This document shows positions 47,184-54,663 of a stretch of DNA of 54,663 nucleotides, piece by piece; within the stretch, counting starts at the first letter, position 1, and every line of letters begins with the position of its first letter. The notes under the pieces were generated by a model, which was given only the letters and a program-made list of their open reading frames with translations, was not told the origin of the DNA and ran no database searches. This DNA comes from an uncultured beta proteobacterium (GTDB lineage: Bacteria > Pseudomonadota > Gammaproteobacteria > Burkholderiales > Burkholderiaceae_B). The stretch is taken from assembly GCA_903924715.1 (NCBI GenBank), contig CAIYCP010000321.1, positions 1 through 54,663 of the forward strand. Direction: 5' to 3'. The position numbers were made by a program, and so were the translations under genes.

Positions 47184-48952
47184 TATGGGTTGCCCGTTGA
47201 GCGCATGTCGCCCACGTCTGCTGAGAGCAGGTTCAGGCCGCACTCGTAGTTACCGTTCACGACGTTGCTCTCAAAGCGCAGGCGCATCTCTCGACGCTGC
47301 TCGCGTATGTCAATCTTGAGCGTTGTGGGTGAGAACACATAAGGTGCGCTTACCTGATCCTCGTCCGATGCGTAGCCCTTGCCGGTGACGTACAGGTTCA
47401 TGTCACCAGACTGCACGAAGTCGGGCTCAACGCGCTCGAGCCTGATGTAGTTGTTCATGCCAACGGGATCGTTTTGGTTTGGACCACCGTTGACCCAACC
47501 AATACTGTCTGTCTCAAAATAGCTCTGAATGGCGCTTTGTTGGCTCAGGTTCACAAGATCTGTGCCCGTCTCATGCTGCCAAAGCGTGTACTTGTTTGAT
47601 GCGTTGGTCTCGGTGCCTGCCCAGATGGGCTTGCGAAACACCTCAGAGAATGTGCCGGCCGAGCGGTTCGCGCCACGCGCCTCGCCCGCGTCGTACCAAA
47701 CCTTGTCGCGCACGTTAAAGATGATTGCGTCTGTGCACTCTGTGGCGTCGCCCTTAGGGTAGAACCACCAAATCTCACCCCAACGGGGGATCTTCGTTGC
47801 CCACACTTTTTGGCGTTGGTTGTAGTTTAAGTTATCAAAAAAGTAATTGATGTTCATGTTGTTGGCGACTTCGCTCACAACGCCGTTGTACATCAAGAAG
47901 CGATCGACACCACACCAAAAGAACATGCCGTCGTACTCAATCACGCTCGATGATGACAGGATAGAGCTCTGGCTTGTTACGATGTCGTAGCGCCAGTAGA
48001 TCGTGCTTGTGCCAACCGTTGTGGGCGCGTAGCTCACGCGAATGAGCGAGTCAAGCGACCAAAACAAGCCAGACGGCGCAGTCGTGCCGCCCCTGACGGG
48101 TAAGCCCTTAACGATCTTGCCTGCAGAGACCGTGTTCTCGTTTGAATCAGCCGAGACCCAATCTTGAAAGTTACCTGCCGAGCAGTTCTTGATCAGCCCG
48201 TTATTACCATACACAAAAAGGTACGGGTGGAGCATCACGCAGCCACCCGAGACGCTGATGTTGTTATTGAACGTAAGCGTCAAAACGCCTGACGTAGAAA
48301 CCGTATTGGAGAGCGTTACCGTCGTGGTGCTTGCGCCCACAACAACAACCGAAACTGTTGTATTAGCAGGCACGCCCGTGCCTGTGACTGTCTGACCAAT
48401 TGCAATCAGTGCGTTAACAGAGTTGATCGTAAACACGCTCGGTGGGCCAATGACCATTGTGCCAGCAGCCGTGAAGATGCCAACCTGAGTCATCGCACCG
48501 CCTGGGAAGTCACCAACCAGAACCGGGGTGTTTATCGTATTGTCGATGTGAGTAAGGTTTAGCCCTGGGTGCGCAATAATCTTCTGGGTGCCTGAGCCGC
48601 CAGAGTCAAAGCCAATGTCCATCTGCCATAAATTCACGGGGTTTGACGTAAAACTGCTCAGAGAGATGTTTGTTGGACCTGCGCCCACACCGTCATCGTC
48701 GTCAGTTTGCCACTCTTGCAGGCCGTCGCTCCAACCAGAGTAGACGTAGTTCAAGCCGTTCTCTGAGTTTAGGATCATGCCACGGCTAATGCCCGAGGCG
48801 TTTTGAAAGATGCCCTTATAGCCGCCAATCTTGCGCGGCCGGCCACGCTGAAAGCGCACCCACTTGCCATCAACGTAGACAGGCGCGTCAAACAGCGTAC
48901 CGTCGCGCTGAATGCCAGGCTTGATGTTTAGCGAGATGACTTTAGCGGTCAA
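47183..48952 (-). CDS. Tail nozzle/DNA-stabilisation-like protein (589 aa)
   Basis: A TTG start at 48952 overlaps the previous stop (TTGA) with AGGGGG 8 bases upstream; the next ATG is 58 codons in. The N-terminus has DAPVYVDGKWVRFQRGRPRK and GGYKGIF, then blades such as LNYVYSG and HPYLFVYGNNGLI. Later come EYDGMFFWCGVDRFLMYNG and WWFYPKGDATECTDAI. The layout fits beta-propeller nozzle proteins (P22 gp10/T7 gp12 class). An Ig-like insertion lies near residues 150-230. It would close the tail channel. Confidence 0.7.
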   Translation of the reverse strand: MTAKVISLNIKPGIQRDGTLFDAPVYVDGKWVRFQRGRPRKIGGYKGIFQNASGISRGMILNSENGLNYVYSGWSDGLQEWQTDDDDGVGAGPTNISLSSFTSNPVNLWQMDIGFDSGGSGTQKIIAHPGLNLTHIDNTINTPVLVGDFPGGAMTQVGIFTAAGTMVIGPPSVFTINSVNALIAIGQTVTGTGVPANTTVSVVVVGASTTTVTLSNTVSTSGVLTLTFNNNISVSGGCVMLHPYLFVYGNNGLIKNCSAGNFQDWVSADSNENTVSAGKIVKGLPVRGGTTAPSGLFWSLDSLIRVSYAPTTVGTSTIYWRYDIVTSQSSILSSSSVIEYDGMFFWCGVDRFLMYNGVVSEVANNMNINYFFDNLNYNQRQKVWATKIPRWGEIWWFYPKGDATECTDAIIFNVRDKVWYDAGEARGANRSAGTFSEVFRKPIWAGTETNASNKYTLWQHETGTDLVNLSQQSAIQSYFETDSIGWVNGGPNQNDPVGMNNYIRLERVEPDFVQSGDMNLYVTGKGYASDEDQVSAPYVFSPTTLKIDIREQRREMRLRFESNVVNGNYECGLNLLSADVGDMRSTGNP

Positions 48953-50175
48953 AATGTGCCCCCTGAGATACCGACAGGAATCAAGAACCCCGTAGCTGTG
49001 AGCGTCGCTGCGTTTGCTGCGTTTAGAGCAAAGCCGATCTGGTTCGTCGCAGGCTGATAAATACCCGTACTCGTGTTGCCTGAAAAGTTCAGTGAAGGCG
49101 CGGCGGCCGAGCCCGAGTTAATCGTGAGCGTCGTGACCGTACCGCCCGAGGCCGAGCTCGAGTTGTAGATGTTTGTGCCGTCACAGACAACCGTCAAGGT
49201 TTGACCCTGCGCGACCGTCACCGTTGCCGCGCCGACCGATGAGGTCTTAAAAGTCAGCGAGTACGCGCCAGTCGTCTGATTGTTTAGGTAATAGATCTGA
49301 ACCGTTGAGGGCAGCACGATGATCTGGTTTGAGGTGAGCGCACCGTAATACTCTTGCACGACGTTGGCGTACTCGACCGCTGTAAGGGTCGTAGTGCCGC
49401 CCGTAACAGTCTTGGCTAGTTGGGTATAGGCGAACGCGTTTGAGCGCCCGTAGGCGAACGTGGAGTAGCCGTTGATACCGTTTGAGACGATGACCAACGA
49501 CTCAGTGAGTTGGAGCTGCTGCGTGGCGGCTGAGTCAATCGTGTCTGTGCCGCTTGGGGTAAGGGTTAGGATCCCCGTGCCGCCGTTGCGCACCATGACA
49601 AACCAACCGTTGCCGACCGTAGACGCCGTGGGCAGTGTGATCGTGCCCACCCCGCCTGCCCAGACTAAGAACTGAGCGCGGTATGTTGAGTTTAATAAAA
49701 CACTTGAGAAGATTGAGCTTTCAGAATATTGCTGGTTAAGCGTCGTGCTAATTGCCGTTAGACCATATCCCGCCAAGGCCGCGGCGTTCGCCGCCGAAGT
49801 ACCCGCACCAAACGTAACACTAGACCAAGTACCATTGTTTGTAGAGTTGTTCGTTAAGAAGATGTATTGAGCGACGCCTGAGGCAATTGAGACAATTGTG
49901 GCACCAGAGATATTTGTGACTGTGAACGGGTTTGAGCCAACGTTCTGAATCAGCACGCTCTGACCCGTGCTTACCTGCAGCGCAGAGGGCAGGCTCAAAG
50001 ACAGGCTAGCGACAGTGGCCGTAACCTGGATGATTGAGGCGACAACGTTTGTGTTGGTTGTGCCGTTAATTGGCCAGTCGAGCGCCGTGTTTGCAGAGAT
50101 GGTCAGCGACTCATAGCCGATTTGACTCGGGTTGATGGTCTGACCCGTGATCGGGTTGACGTAGGTGTTGGTCAT
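48949..50175 (-). CDS. Fibre/appendage-type virion protein (408 aa)
   Basis: Beta-rich, Ser/Thr/Gly-rich, beginning MTNTYVNPITGQTINPSQIG. It contains ALDWPINGTTNTNVVA and repeated strand motifs (FTVTNISGATI, TLTPSGTDTID). The C-terminal 40 residues (SLNFSGNTSTGIYQPATNQ) end GISGGTF, matching the end of the 645-aa fibre at 1686. It lies between an adaptor and the nozzle, so it may be a tail appendage. The function is not certain. Confidence 0.65.
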   Translation of the reverse strand: MTNTYVNPITGQTINPSQIGYESLTISANTALDWPINGTTNTNVVASIIQVTATVASLSLSLPSALQVSTGQSVLIQNVGSNPFTVTNISGATIVSIASGVAQYIFLTNNSTNNGTWSSVTFGAGTSAANAAALAGYGLTAISTTLNQQYSESSIFSSVLLNSTYRAQFLVWAGGVGTITLPTASTVGNGWFVMVRNGGTGILTLTPSGTDTIDSAATQQLQLTESLVIVSNGINGYSTFAYGRSNAFAYTQLAKTVTGGTTTLTAVEYANVVQEYYGALTSNQIIVLPSTVQIYYLNNQTTGAYSLTFKTSSVGAATVTVAQGQTLTVVCDGTNIYNSSSASGGTVTTLTINSGSAAAPSLNFSGNTSTGIYQPATNQIGFALNAANAATLTATGFLIPVGISGGTF

Positions 50176-50183
50176 AGTTACCT

Positions 50184-50813
50184 CTAAGAGTCCACAGCGA
50201 TTGCTGAGCGGTCACCCACGCGAGTCACGTCCTCGGCTTTAAGCGCCTGCATTGCCATGTCGTACTTTTGTTGGAATATTTGACGTGCATCGTCTTTTAG
50301 GTATATCACCGCCTGCAAGAGTGCTCCAAAGAGCATCGCGTTGGGGGCGTTGTTTGTGATCCAGTTCGTTTGATTTGCTGAGGACAGGGGCTGCAGGCGC
50401 TGATAAATCAGCACCTCAAAGGCGTATGCTTGGTCAGGGCTAGGCGACACAAACCAGTTGTCGTAGTCGTAATCCGCGTAATACAGAGGCAAGCCGTTCG
50501 CGCTCTCTGCGCTATAGTTGGTCAAATACTCATACTTACGTAAGAATACTGGCGTCTTCTCGCCGTTCGAGGTGACCGACATTGACACGGTTTTACGCCA
50601 TCGAGCGGGCTTTTGAATGATCGGGTTACCCACCGACATCACGCCTTGCGCGACTTCGATCTGGCCAAGCGTCTTGATCTGCTGAGCGATTTCAAACTCA
50701 GCCAGCGTGATAAAGACTGGAATTTGAGAGACGACGGCAGCGTCATTACGCTCGAGATACTGCTCGATCGTTGTGACTAAGTTGTCGTAGGTTAGAACAA
50801 AGCTCGCGGTCAT
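50184..50813 (-). CDS. Head-tail adaptor (SU10-adaptor-like), 209 aa
   Basis: Start at ATG 50813 (MTASFVLTYD), which overlaps the stop of a 20-codon leader frame. Helical layout: LVTTIEQYLERNDAAVV, PVFITLAEFEIAQQIKTLG, then PARWRKTVSMSV and a WF-SPSPDQAYAFEVLIYQ strand, ending DARQIFQQKYDMAMQAL. This pattern is that of SU10-type adaptor proteins attached to the portal. A second adaptor-like gene lies at 3976. Confidence 0.75.
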   Translation of the reverse strand: MTASFVLTYDNLVTTIEQYLERNDAAVVSQIPVFITLAEFEIAQQIKTLGQIEVAQGVMSVGNPIIQKPARWRKTVSMSVTSNGEKTPVFLRKYEYLTNYSAESANGLPLYYADYDYDNWFVSPSPDQAYAFEVLIYQRLQPLSSANQTNWITNNAPNAMLFGALLQAVIYLKDDARQIFQQKYDMAMQALKAEDVTRVGDRSAIAVDS

Positions 50814-50872
50814 AGCGCCACCCACAAAAGTGAATTTGAGTGCGTTTTATCCCAAAGCGCTTGAATTGACAT
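50810..50872 (-). CDS. Possible 20-aa leader peptide upstream of the adaptor
   Basis: MSIQALWDKTHSNSLLWVAL is read from ATG 50872, with AAAGG upstream. Its TGA overlaps the adaptor ATG at 50813 (ATGA). It fills the gap between endolysin and adaptor. It may only serve translational coupling, or be chance. Confidence 0.3.
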   Translation of the reverse strand: MSIQALWDKTHSNSLLWVAL

Positions 50873-50906
50873 TTTAGCCTTTATCTTACTAATTTAAAAC
50901 ACCAAT

Positions 50907-51443
50907 TTACCCGAGCATTGAGATTGCCTTGACCTTGACTGCCGCCGCACGGTTAAGCCAACCCGTGCCGTAGACGGAAAAAGAATCAAGGCTGCGGTAA
51001 AACGCCTCTTTCTCTTGGCTAAACTTTTCAATGAGTTCAACAGGGTCAGCCGCCCAAACAGCAGCCATTGTGATCGGTCCTAGTCCACCGTCAGCAGGCG
51101 CGCCTACGGCGGCTTGCAACAACATGATGGAACGGCCTGGGCCCGCATTGACCCCCATATCAAAAACTAAATAATCAATTCCACTTTTTAGTTCGTCAGC
51201 ACGAACAACGTCCCAGTACTTCTTCTTGTACAGGGGTTCAACGTCAGCAGGGGTTAGCTTACGCATATCGTCGTGAGTGACCTGATGCCCAACGTGTGCT
51301 TCCCAGTTGTACTGAGTCACGCCAAGCATAGTCGAGCCTTTACGACCATCGGGCAACCAATTACCTTTGTCATGTTCGTCATCACTGAAGCCGCCCTCAG
51401 ACTCAAGCATCAGGTCAAAGGCTCGTTTCCAATTACTTTGCAT
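50907..51443 (-). CDS. Endolysin, GH108-type muramidase
   Basis: 178 residues. The catalytic-type motif LESEGGFSDDEHDKGN lies at residues 13-28 with the probable acid Glu16; GVTQYNWEAH follows, and then VFDMGVNAGPGRSIMLLQAA, the C-terminal peptidoglycan-binding-like helix region with DGGLGPITMAA. The length is typical of GH108 endolysins. There is no signal peptide, so it needs a holin. It overlaps the spanin gene by 11 bases. Confidence 0.88.
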   Translation of the reverse strand: MQSNWKRAFDLMLESEGGFSDDEHDKGNWLPDGRKGSTMLGVTQYNWEAHVGHQVTHDDMRKLTPADVEPLYKKKYWDVVRADELKSGIDYLVFDMGVNAGPGRSIMLLQAAVGAPADGGLGPITMAAVWAADPVELIEKFSQEKEAFYRSLDSFSVYGTGWLNRAAAVKVKAISMLG

Positions 51444-51849
51444 TTGTTATACTCCGTACCCAGTTCTGTAACTCGGTCAGTTGGAGCGTGGTTTCAGCAC
51501 ACTGTCCAGCAGGTACTGTGTCGGCGGTGGCTGCATTAGGGCAGGTGGCGGGCTTGGAAACGGTGGGCACACTACCGCTACTGGTGTTGAGCTGCACCCG
51601 CTCAGAATAGTAACTATGCACAGCACTAAGACGAGCTTCATATTGATTTGCGATTGAAGTTGTAATAGTTTCATGTTCCTTGGCCTTTGCTTGGTTGATG
51701 ACTTCTTGTGCTTTGCCGACCGCGGCAACTTCGGCTTGATAAGCCACTAGCTTTTTATGCTCGTGGTTCCAGCCCATAAAGTACATAACAGCGCAAAGGG
51801 CTAGGGCTGCGCCGATTTTAATCAGTAAAGTACTAGGTATTGGAAACAT
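51433..51849 (-). CDS. Rz-like inner-membrane spanin subunit (138 aa)
   Basis: The N-terminal transmembrane segment (LLIKIGAALALCAVMYFMGW, residues 8-27) is followed by a long periplasmic coiled coil (HKKLVAYQAEVAAVGKAQEV and onward). The C-terminus has cysteines and QLTELQNWVRSI. It contains an embedded Rz1 frame at 51477-51641. It spans the periplasm with Rz1 to fuse the membranes in the last step of Gram-negative lysis. It starts with a TAATG overlap from the upstream gene. Confidence 0.82.
   Translation of the reverse strand: MFPIPSTLLIKIGAALALCAVMYFMGWNHEHKKLVAYQAEVAAVGKAQEVINQAKAKEHETITTSIANQYEARLSAVHSYYSERVQLNTSSGSVPTVSKPATCPNAATADTVPAGQCAETTLQLTELQNWVRSITNAK
51477..51641 (-). CDS. 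Rz1-like outer-membrane spanin lipoprotein (54 aa), nested in Rz
   Basis: Lies wholly inside the Rz gene in another frame. The start at ATG 51641 gives MKLVLVLCIVTILSGCSS, a lipoprotein signal with lipobox LSGC (Cys16). A proline-rich mature part follows (VCPPFPSPPPALMQPPP), as in Rz1 proteins. The longer frame upstream to 51728 has no signal features and is not used. Confidence 0.85.
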   Translation of the reverse strand: MKLVLVLCIVTILSGCSSTPVAVVCPPFPSPPPALMQPPPTQYLLDSVLKPRSN

Positions 51850-52064
51850 TACGTTGGCTCCGCATCTTTTTTAGCCCAGACAGACGCACCGCCTGCGCCA
51901 GAGACGATACCTAACGACTCAGCAAGCTCTCTCAAGCTCACAGCGCCATGCATAACCACTTGATAGCCCGCAACCAATAACACCGCCACAAGGCTGATTA
52001 ACCATGCCACACGGGCTATGTCGTAGGTCTGGTTGTCTTTGCCTGTGAGCAAGTGTTTGATCAT
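51849..52064 (-). CDS. Small membrane protein, candidate holin (71 aa)
   Basis: Begins MIKHLLTGKDNQTYD, then a transmembrane segment (RVAWLISLVAVLLVAGYQVV) and a small Gly/Ala-rich segment (LGIVSGAGGASVWAKKDA). The TGKDNQT-D start is familiar from lysis-region proteins of proteobacterial phages. It lies directly before Rz. Holin function is inferred from size, membrane segment and position. Confidence 0.65.
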   Translation of the reverse strand: MIKHLLTGKDNQTYDIARVAWLISLVAVLLVAGYQVVMHGAVSLRELAESLGIVSGAGGASVWAKKDAEPT

Positions 52065-52315
52065 TTATCAGCCTTTGCATCAATTTTGTCGTAAAGTCGG
52101 GCAATCATCTGCTCAAGGCGATCAAAACGCTTTTCCATGTCGCCACGCAGGGTATCGACTTCAGACTTCTTAACGTAGGTTTCGCTCACATGCAAGCGCA
52201 AATCACCGATGTCTGCCTTGAGTTCTTTGACAGAATCCCATAGTTGACGAGCAAACCAGCCGACTACAGCTAAAGCTGCTCCGCCACCAAGATTTATGAC
52301 ATTCTGCCAGTCCAT
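52061..52315 (-). CDS. Membrane-anchored coiled-coil protein, second holin/lysis candidate (84 aa)
   Basis: MDWQNVINLGGGAALAVVGW forms an N-terminal membrane segment, followed by FARQLWDSVKELKADIGDLR and a long charged coiled coil ending YDKIDAKADK. The pattern is common just before holin and spanin genes. It overlaps the next gene by 4 bases. It may be the holin, an antiholin or a lysis accessory. Confidence 0.65.
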   Translation of the reverse strand: MDWQNVINLGGGAALAVVGWFARQLWDSVKELKADIGDLRLHVSETYVKKSEVDTLRGDMEKRFDRLEQMIARLYDKIDAKADK

Positions 52316-52446
52316 TATTCTGCCTCTTGCGCTTTAACTTTCGCTGCTTCAGCTTGGATAGCTGTGATTAAGTTAACCACCTCAACATACGGTCTGTTGC
52401 CAAGGTAGCTCAGTACTGCGTTAATGAGTTCAGTTGAGATGTTCAT
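52315..52446 (-). CDS. Small protein between fibre assembly and lysis genes (43 aa)
   Basis: ATG 52446 to TAA 52315. The sequence is MNISTELINAVLSYLGNRPY, then a helical end with VKAQEAE. The stop overlaps the next ATG (TAATG) and its own start overlaps the previous stop (4 bases), so it is embedded in the coupled chain. The function is unknown. Confidence 0.6.
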   Translation of the reverse strand: MNISTELINAVLSYLGNRPYVEVVNLITAIQAEAAKVKAQEAE

Positions 52447-52952
52447 GGTGTTCCAACATAGTCAGGGTCATTTGCCCATTGCACAGGAGGGAGTGCAGCT
52501 AACTGAGCAACAGTTGTACAAGCGTTAATTGCTGCAACGTAGTCAGCAGCCTGTGTGCGAATGGTTTGCCTCCAAGTGTTCCATGCGGGTGCTACTGTAC
52601 CGCCGGTTTCTACAGCTTTGACCACCATCCAATCTGAGGAAAGCAGGATTGAGTAGGCAGCAGCGTTTGTTGCATCCACGGCTTGCGTTTGGCATTGGGC
52701 TAGGTCTTTAGGCGTAGCGGTGTAGTTAATCTCAACAACCGTGCCGGTGTAGACAGGTGCGTCTTGTGATATCCAGTAATAGACATCTGAGGGCTGTGAG
52801 CCGTACACCACATCAACCATGCCGATAGCTGCCTTTTCTTCGGGGCTAGACAGGTTGCACCAGTTTTGTGGATACTGGATTGAATCCCACTCAAAGGCTG
52901 TGCCAGCGGGTACTAGGAGGGCGATTACGCCGTTAGAGATGATTGCAAACAT
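52443..52952 (-). CDS. Tail fibre assembly-like protein (169 aa)
   Basis: The N-terminus has GVIALLVPAGTAFEWDSIQY and EEKAAIGMVDVVYGSQP. The C-terminal half has SDWMVVKAVETGG, APAWNTWRQTIRTQAADYV and ALPPVQWANDPDYV. The W-x-x-WR helix and Trp/Pro-rich end are typical of fibre-assembly chaperones (DUF4376-like). It directly follows the LamG/SPRY fibre, three bases apart. The assignment is by pattern and place. Confidence 0.65.
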   Translation of the reverse strand: MFAIISNGVIALLVPAGTAFEWDSIQYPQNWCNLSSPEEKAAIGMVDVVYGSQPSDVYYWISQDAPVYTGTVVEINYTATPKDLAQCQTQAVDATNAAAYSILLSSDWMVVKAVETGGTVAPAWNTWRQTIRTQAADYVAAINACTTVAQLAALPPVQWANDPDYVGTP

Positions 52953-52954
52953 AA

Positions 52955-54663
52955 CTACCTCGCTAAACTATTTTTGAATGGGTTTTCGGCAAAGGCGGCG
53001 TATATATAAACTTCTGAACTAGTATTTACACCGGCATTTGCTGAGCGAATTTTAAATCCGTTGGAAACAATATCTAAATAATTATCAGCAGATTGTTCTG
53101 TTCCAGACGAATTTGCATACAACGCATTAGTTGTAATGTTGTATGGGTCACGGGCAGTATCCCAAATGCGCCATTGAGATGCTGCACCAGTATCTTTAAA
53201 CATAATCCATCTAGGTCTAAACCCAAGGTACACAAACGGTCCATCAGCCGAACCATTCCCCGTGTAGCTACCAAATGCGCTGAATCCGGCTATGGGTGTC
53301 CAGCAGTAAGCAACGTAAGTATCGCTGCTTGAATTATTAACACCCCCCGCAATGCCTATAGAAAAAACAGATGACGTAGGCGATGTGTTATTCCAATAAA
53401 ACGAAGACACGCTTGTTGCGTTAGTTAAATCAAGAAATACAGCACCCGTATTGCCAATTGAAGAATGGTACACAACCCAATCCCCGACTGCATTTCGTCT
53501 TTTTACCGCAATAAATTGTGGCGTAACGCCCAATCCATGCCCAACAGTCGCATTAGCACCCGTACCTGTATACGTCACAACACTAAACCCAGCACTAGCA
53601 TTCACGCTCACAGTCGATGTGATTGAGCCGTTAGTGTTGGAAGATGATGAGCCTTGTCCTGCTTGCCATTGCCAACCAACATAGGTTTGACCGCTTCCTG
53701 CGTTGTTTATACTTGAATCAGCACTTGTGCCAAGCGTAAATCCGTTTGAGTTAAACGACATTACACCTTGAGTTTGCACCACTTCAGCAGCCGTAGCGTT
53801 TGATGCAAGTGCGATATTAGCTCCACGAACGCTATCAACTAAAACATGGTTATATGCGTTTGACCGTGATTTACCCCAGACCAAGTCAGGCTTGAAACCA
53901 GCCGCATTAACCACGTTAAGTGTTGCACCTGTACCTGACCACAGGTTCACATCCATCACCGTGTTGCCCTTGACGATGGTGCTTGTCGGCAAGTTGTATG
54001 TGTTCAGGGCTACAAAGCCTGTGGGGGGTGTGTAGGTAAATGGTTGTTGACCAAAGTTGACGTATACATCTAATGCTCTGGCTGCGCTTTGAATGGTTGC
54101 AGTCAGATTCTTACCCGCCAATGACGATGTTGCTGTACCTTGGCTTGTATTGTTTTTATAAAATACAAGAGTTCCTGCACCTAAATCTAATGCAACTCCG
54201 ATTACATCACCATTTGTATAAGTTGCGCCATAAGCAGTACCCGAACCCGCTAAATATTTATTACCGTTATTTGAGTAATATGTCCACGCATTTGCACCAC
54301 TCCATAATGCGCTTCCAATAGACACGGAGGCATCACACACGCCAATCATAAATGTGTCACCCGTAGAGCCACAAGTAACTTCCCAATAAAACTTTCCGCT
54401 TGTCGACGCAATAGTTGCCCGAATAGCCGCCGAACCAGATGCGCTTAAATAAGTGTAAAGGTTGCCATTTGAAATAGTAGTGACCGCAGATGTATCCAAC
54501 GGATTCAACACAGCAAAGTTAGCCGCCGTAGCACTCGTCAACGTAGGCACATCCGTCATGGAGTCATACGTCACACCAGCCGTGATGGAGATGTTGTTCG
54601 TAGTCCAGTAATTGCCATTGCCTGAGAAGTCTTTACCCAAGCCTACGTTAGATGATGTGGTCA
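52955..54663 (-). CDS. LamG/SPRY tail fibre, C-terminal part (continues from 1-783)
   Basis: Same gene as 1-783; the frame runs through the window end. Within the 796-residue product a SPRY-type domain lies at about 317-445 (SGKFYWEVTCGSTGDTFMIG, YSNNGNKYL, GDVIGVALDLGAGTLVFYKN). After it comes a beta-rich C-terminal domain with GLGVTPQFIAVKRRNAVGDW, TYVAYCWTPIAGFS and IVSNGFKIRS. That domain is an unnamed one frequent in phage fibres. It is the most likely receptor-binding protein. Because of the split, neither end fragment should be read as a truncated gene. Confidence 0.85.
   Translation of the reverse strand, partial: TTSSNVGLGKDFSGNGNYWTTNNISITAGVTYDSMTDVPTLTSATAANFAVLNPLDTSAVTTISNGNLYTYLSASGSAAIRATIASTSGKFYWEVTCGSTGDTFMIGVCDASVSIGSALWSGANAWTYYSNNGNKYLAGSGTAYGATYTNGDVIGVALDLGAGTLVFYKNNTSQGTATSSLAGKNLTATIQSAARALDVYVNFGQQPFTYTPPTGFVALNTYNLPTSTIVKGNTVMDVNLWSGTGATLNVVNAAGFKPDLVWGKSRSNAYNHVLVDSVRGANIALASNATAAEVVQTQGVMSFNSNGFTLGTSADSSINNAGSGQTYVGWQWQAGQGSSSSNTNGSITSTVSVNASAGFSVVTYTGTGANATVGHGLGVTPQFIAVKRRNAVGDWVVYHSSIGNTGAVFLDLTNATSVSSFYWNNTSPTSSVFSIGIAGGVNNSSSDTYVAYCWTPIAGFSAFGSYTGNGSADGPFVYLGFRPRWIMFKDTGAASQWRIWDTARDPYNITTNALYANSSGTEQSADNYLDIVSNGFKIRSANAGVNTSSEVYIYAAFAENPFKNSLAR
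54563..54663. repeat. Terminal direct repeat (right copy)
   Basis: Exact copy of 1-101. It lies inside the coding sequence of the LamG/SPRY fibre gene, so the break point is not a natural gene boundary. Confidence 0.95.

Overview
The window is one complete tailed-phage genome assembled from environmental DNA. Its first 101 bases are repeated exactly as its last 101 (1-101 = 54563-54663). The two end fragments of one fibre gene join in frame across that repeat, so the molecule is best read as a circle of 54,562 bp. An Rz/Rz1 spanin pair points to a Gram-negative host. Family resemblance and base composition look like phages of freshwater betaproteobacteria, but that is only an impression. The virion set (portal, HK97-type capsid protein, scaffold, two adaptor-like proteins, a nozzle-like protein, several large internal/ejection-type proteins, and no sheath, tube or classical tape measure) suggests a podovirus.

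Layout. Late genes run on the minus strand as one arc from the terminase at 22.0 kb down to 1, across the join, and on to 37.56 kb. The order is TerS, TerL, a 955-aa virion-type protein, portal, two small proteins, a 350-bp structured non-coding stretch, a GroES-like co-chaperonin, scaffold, a head-associated protein, decoration protein, major capsid protein with its own terminator, more structural proteins, adaptor, and a receptor-binding fibre block spanning the join. Then come a lysis block (two small membrane proteins, Rz/Rz1, GH108 endolysin), a second adaptor, fibre and nozzle, and the internal-protein block with an HNH homing endonuclease. The arc ends at a strong terminator at 37.51-37.53 kb.

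Early genes occupy 22.18-37.51 kb, mostly on the plus strand. They encode a recombination and replication set: Sak4-like ATPase, DUF669 ssDNA-binding-like protein, Cas4-like Fe-S nuclease, Trm1-like methyltransferase, SF2 helicase and VRR-NUC nuclease. About 25 small tightly overlapping genes follow. A minus-strand island (23.06-25.25 kb) carries a small HTH protein and a TOPRIM primase-helicase. A YdaS/Cro-like regulator lies on the minus strand at 36.69-37.07 kb. No DNA polymerase, integrase, tRNA or CRISPR array was seen, so replication probably uses the host polymerase.

The features that best repay a second look are: the structured RNA-like region at 13.85-14.17 kb; a plus-strand gene at 17.24 kb inside the late region whose upstream sequence copies that of the repressor; a sequence motif shared by the N-termini of portal and scaffold; a GG motif recurring in several virion proteins; repeated hairpin-plus-ribosome-site leaders; a cluster of GGAACT elements behind the primase gene; and a modular array of small paralogous early genes.
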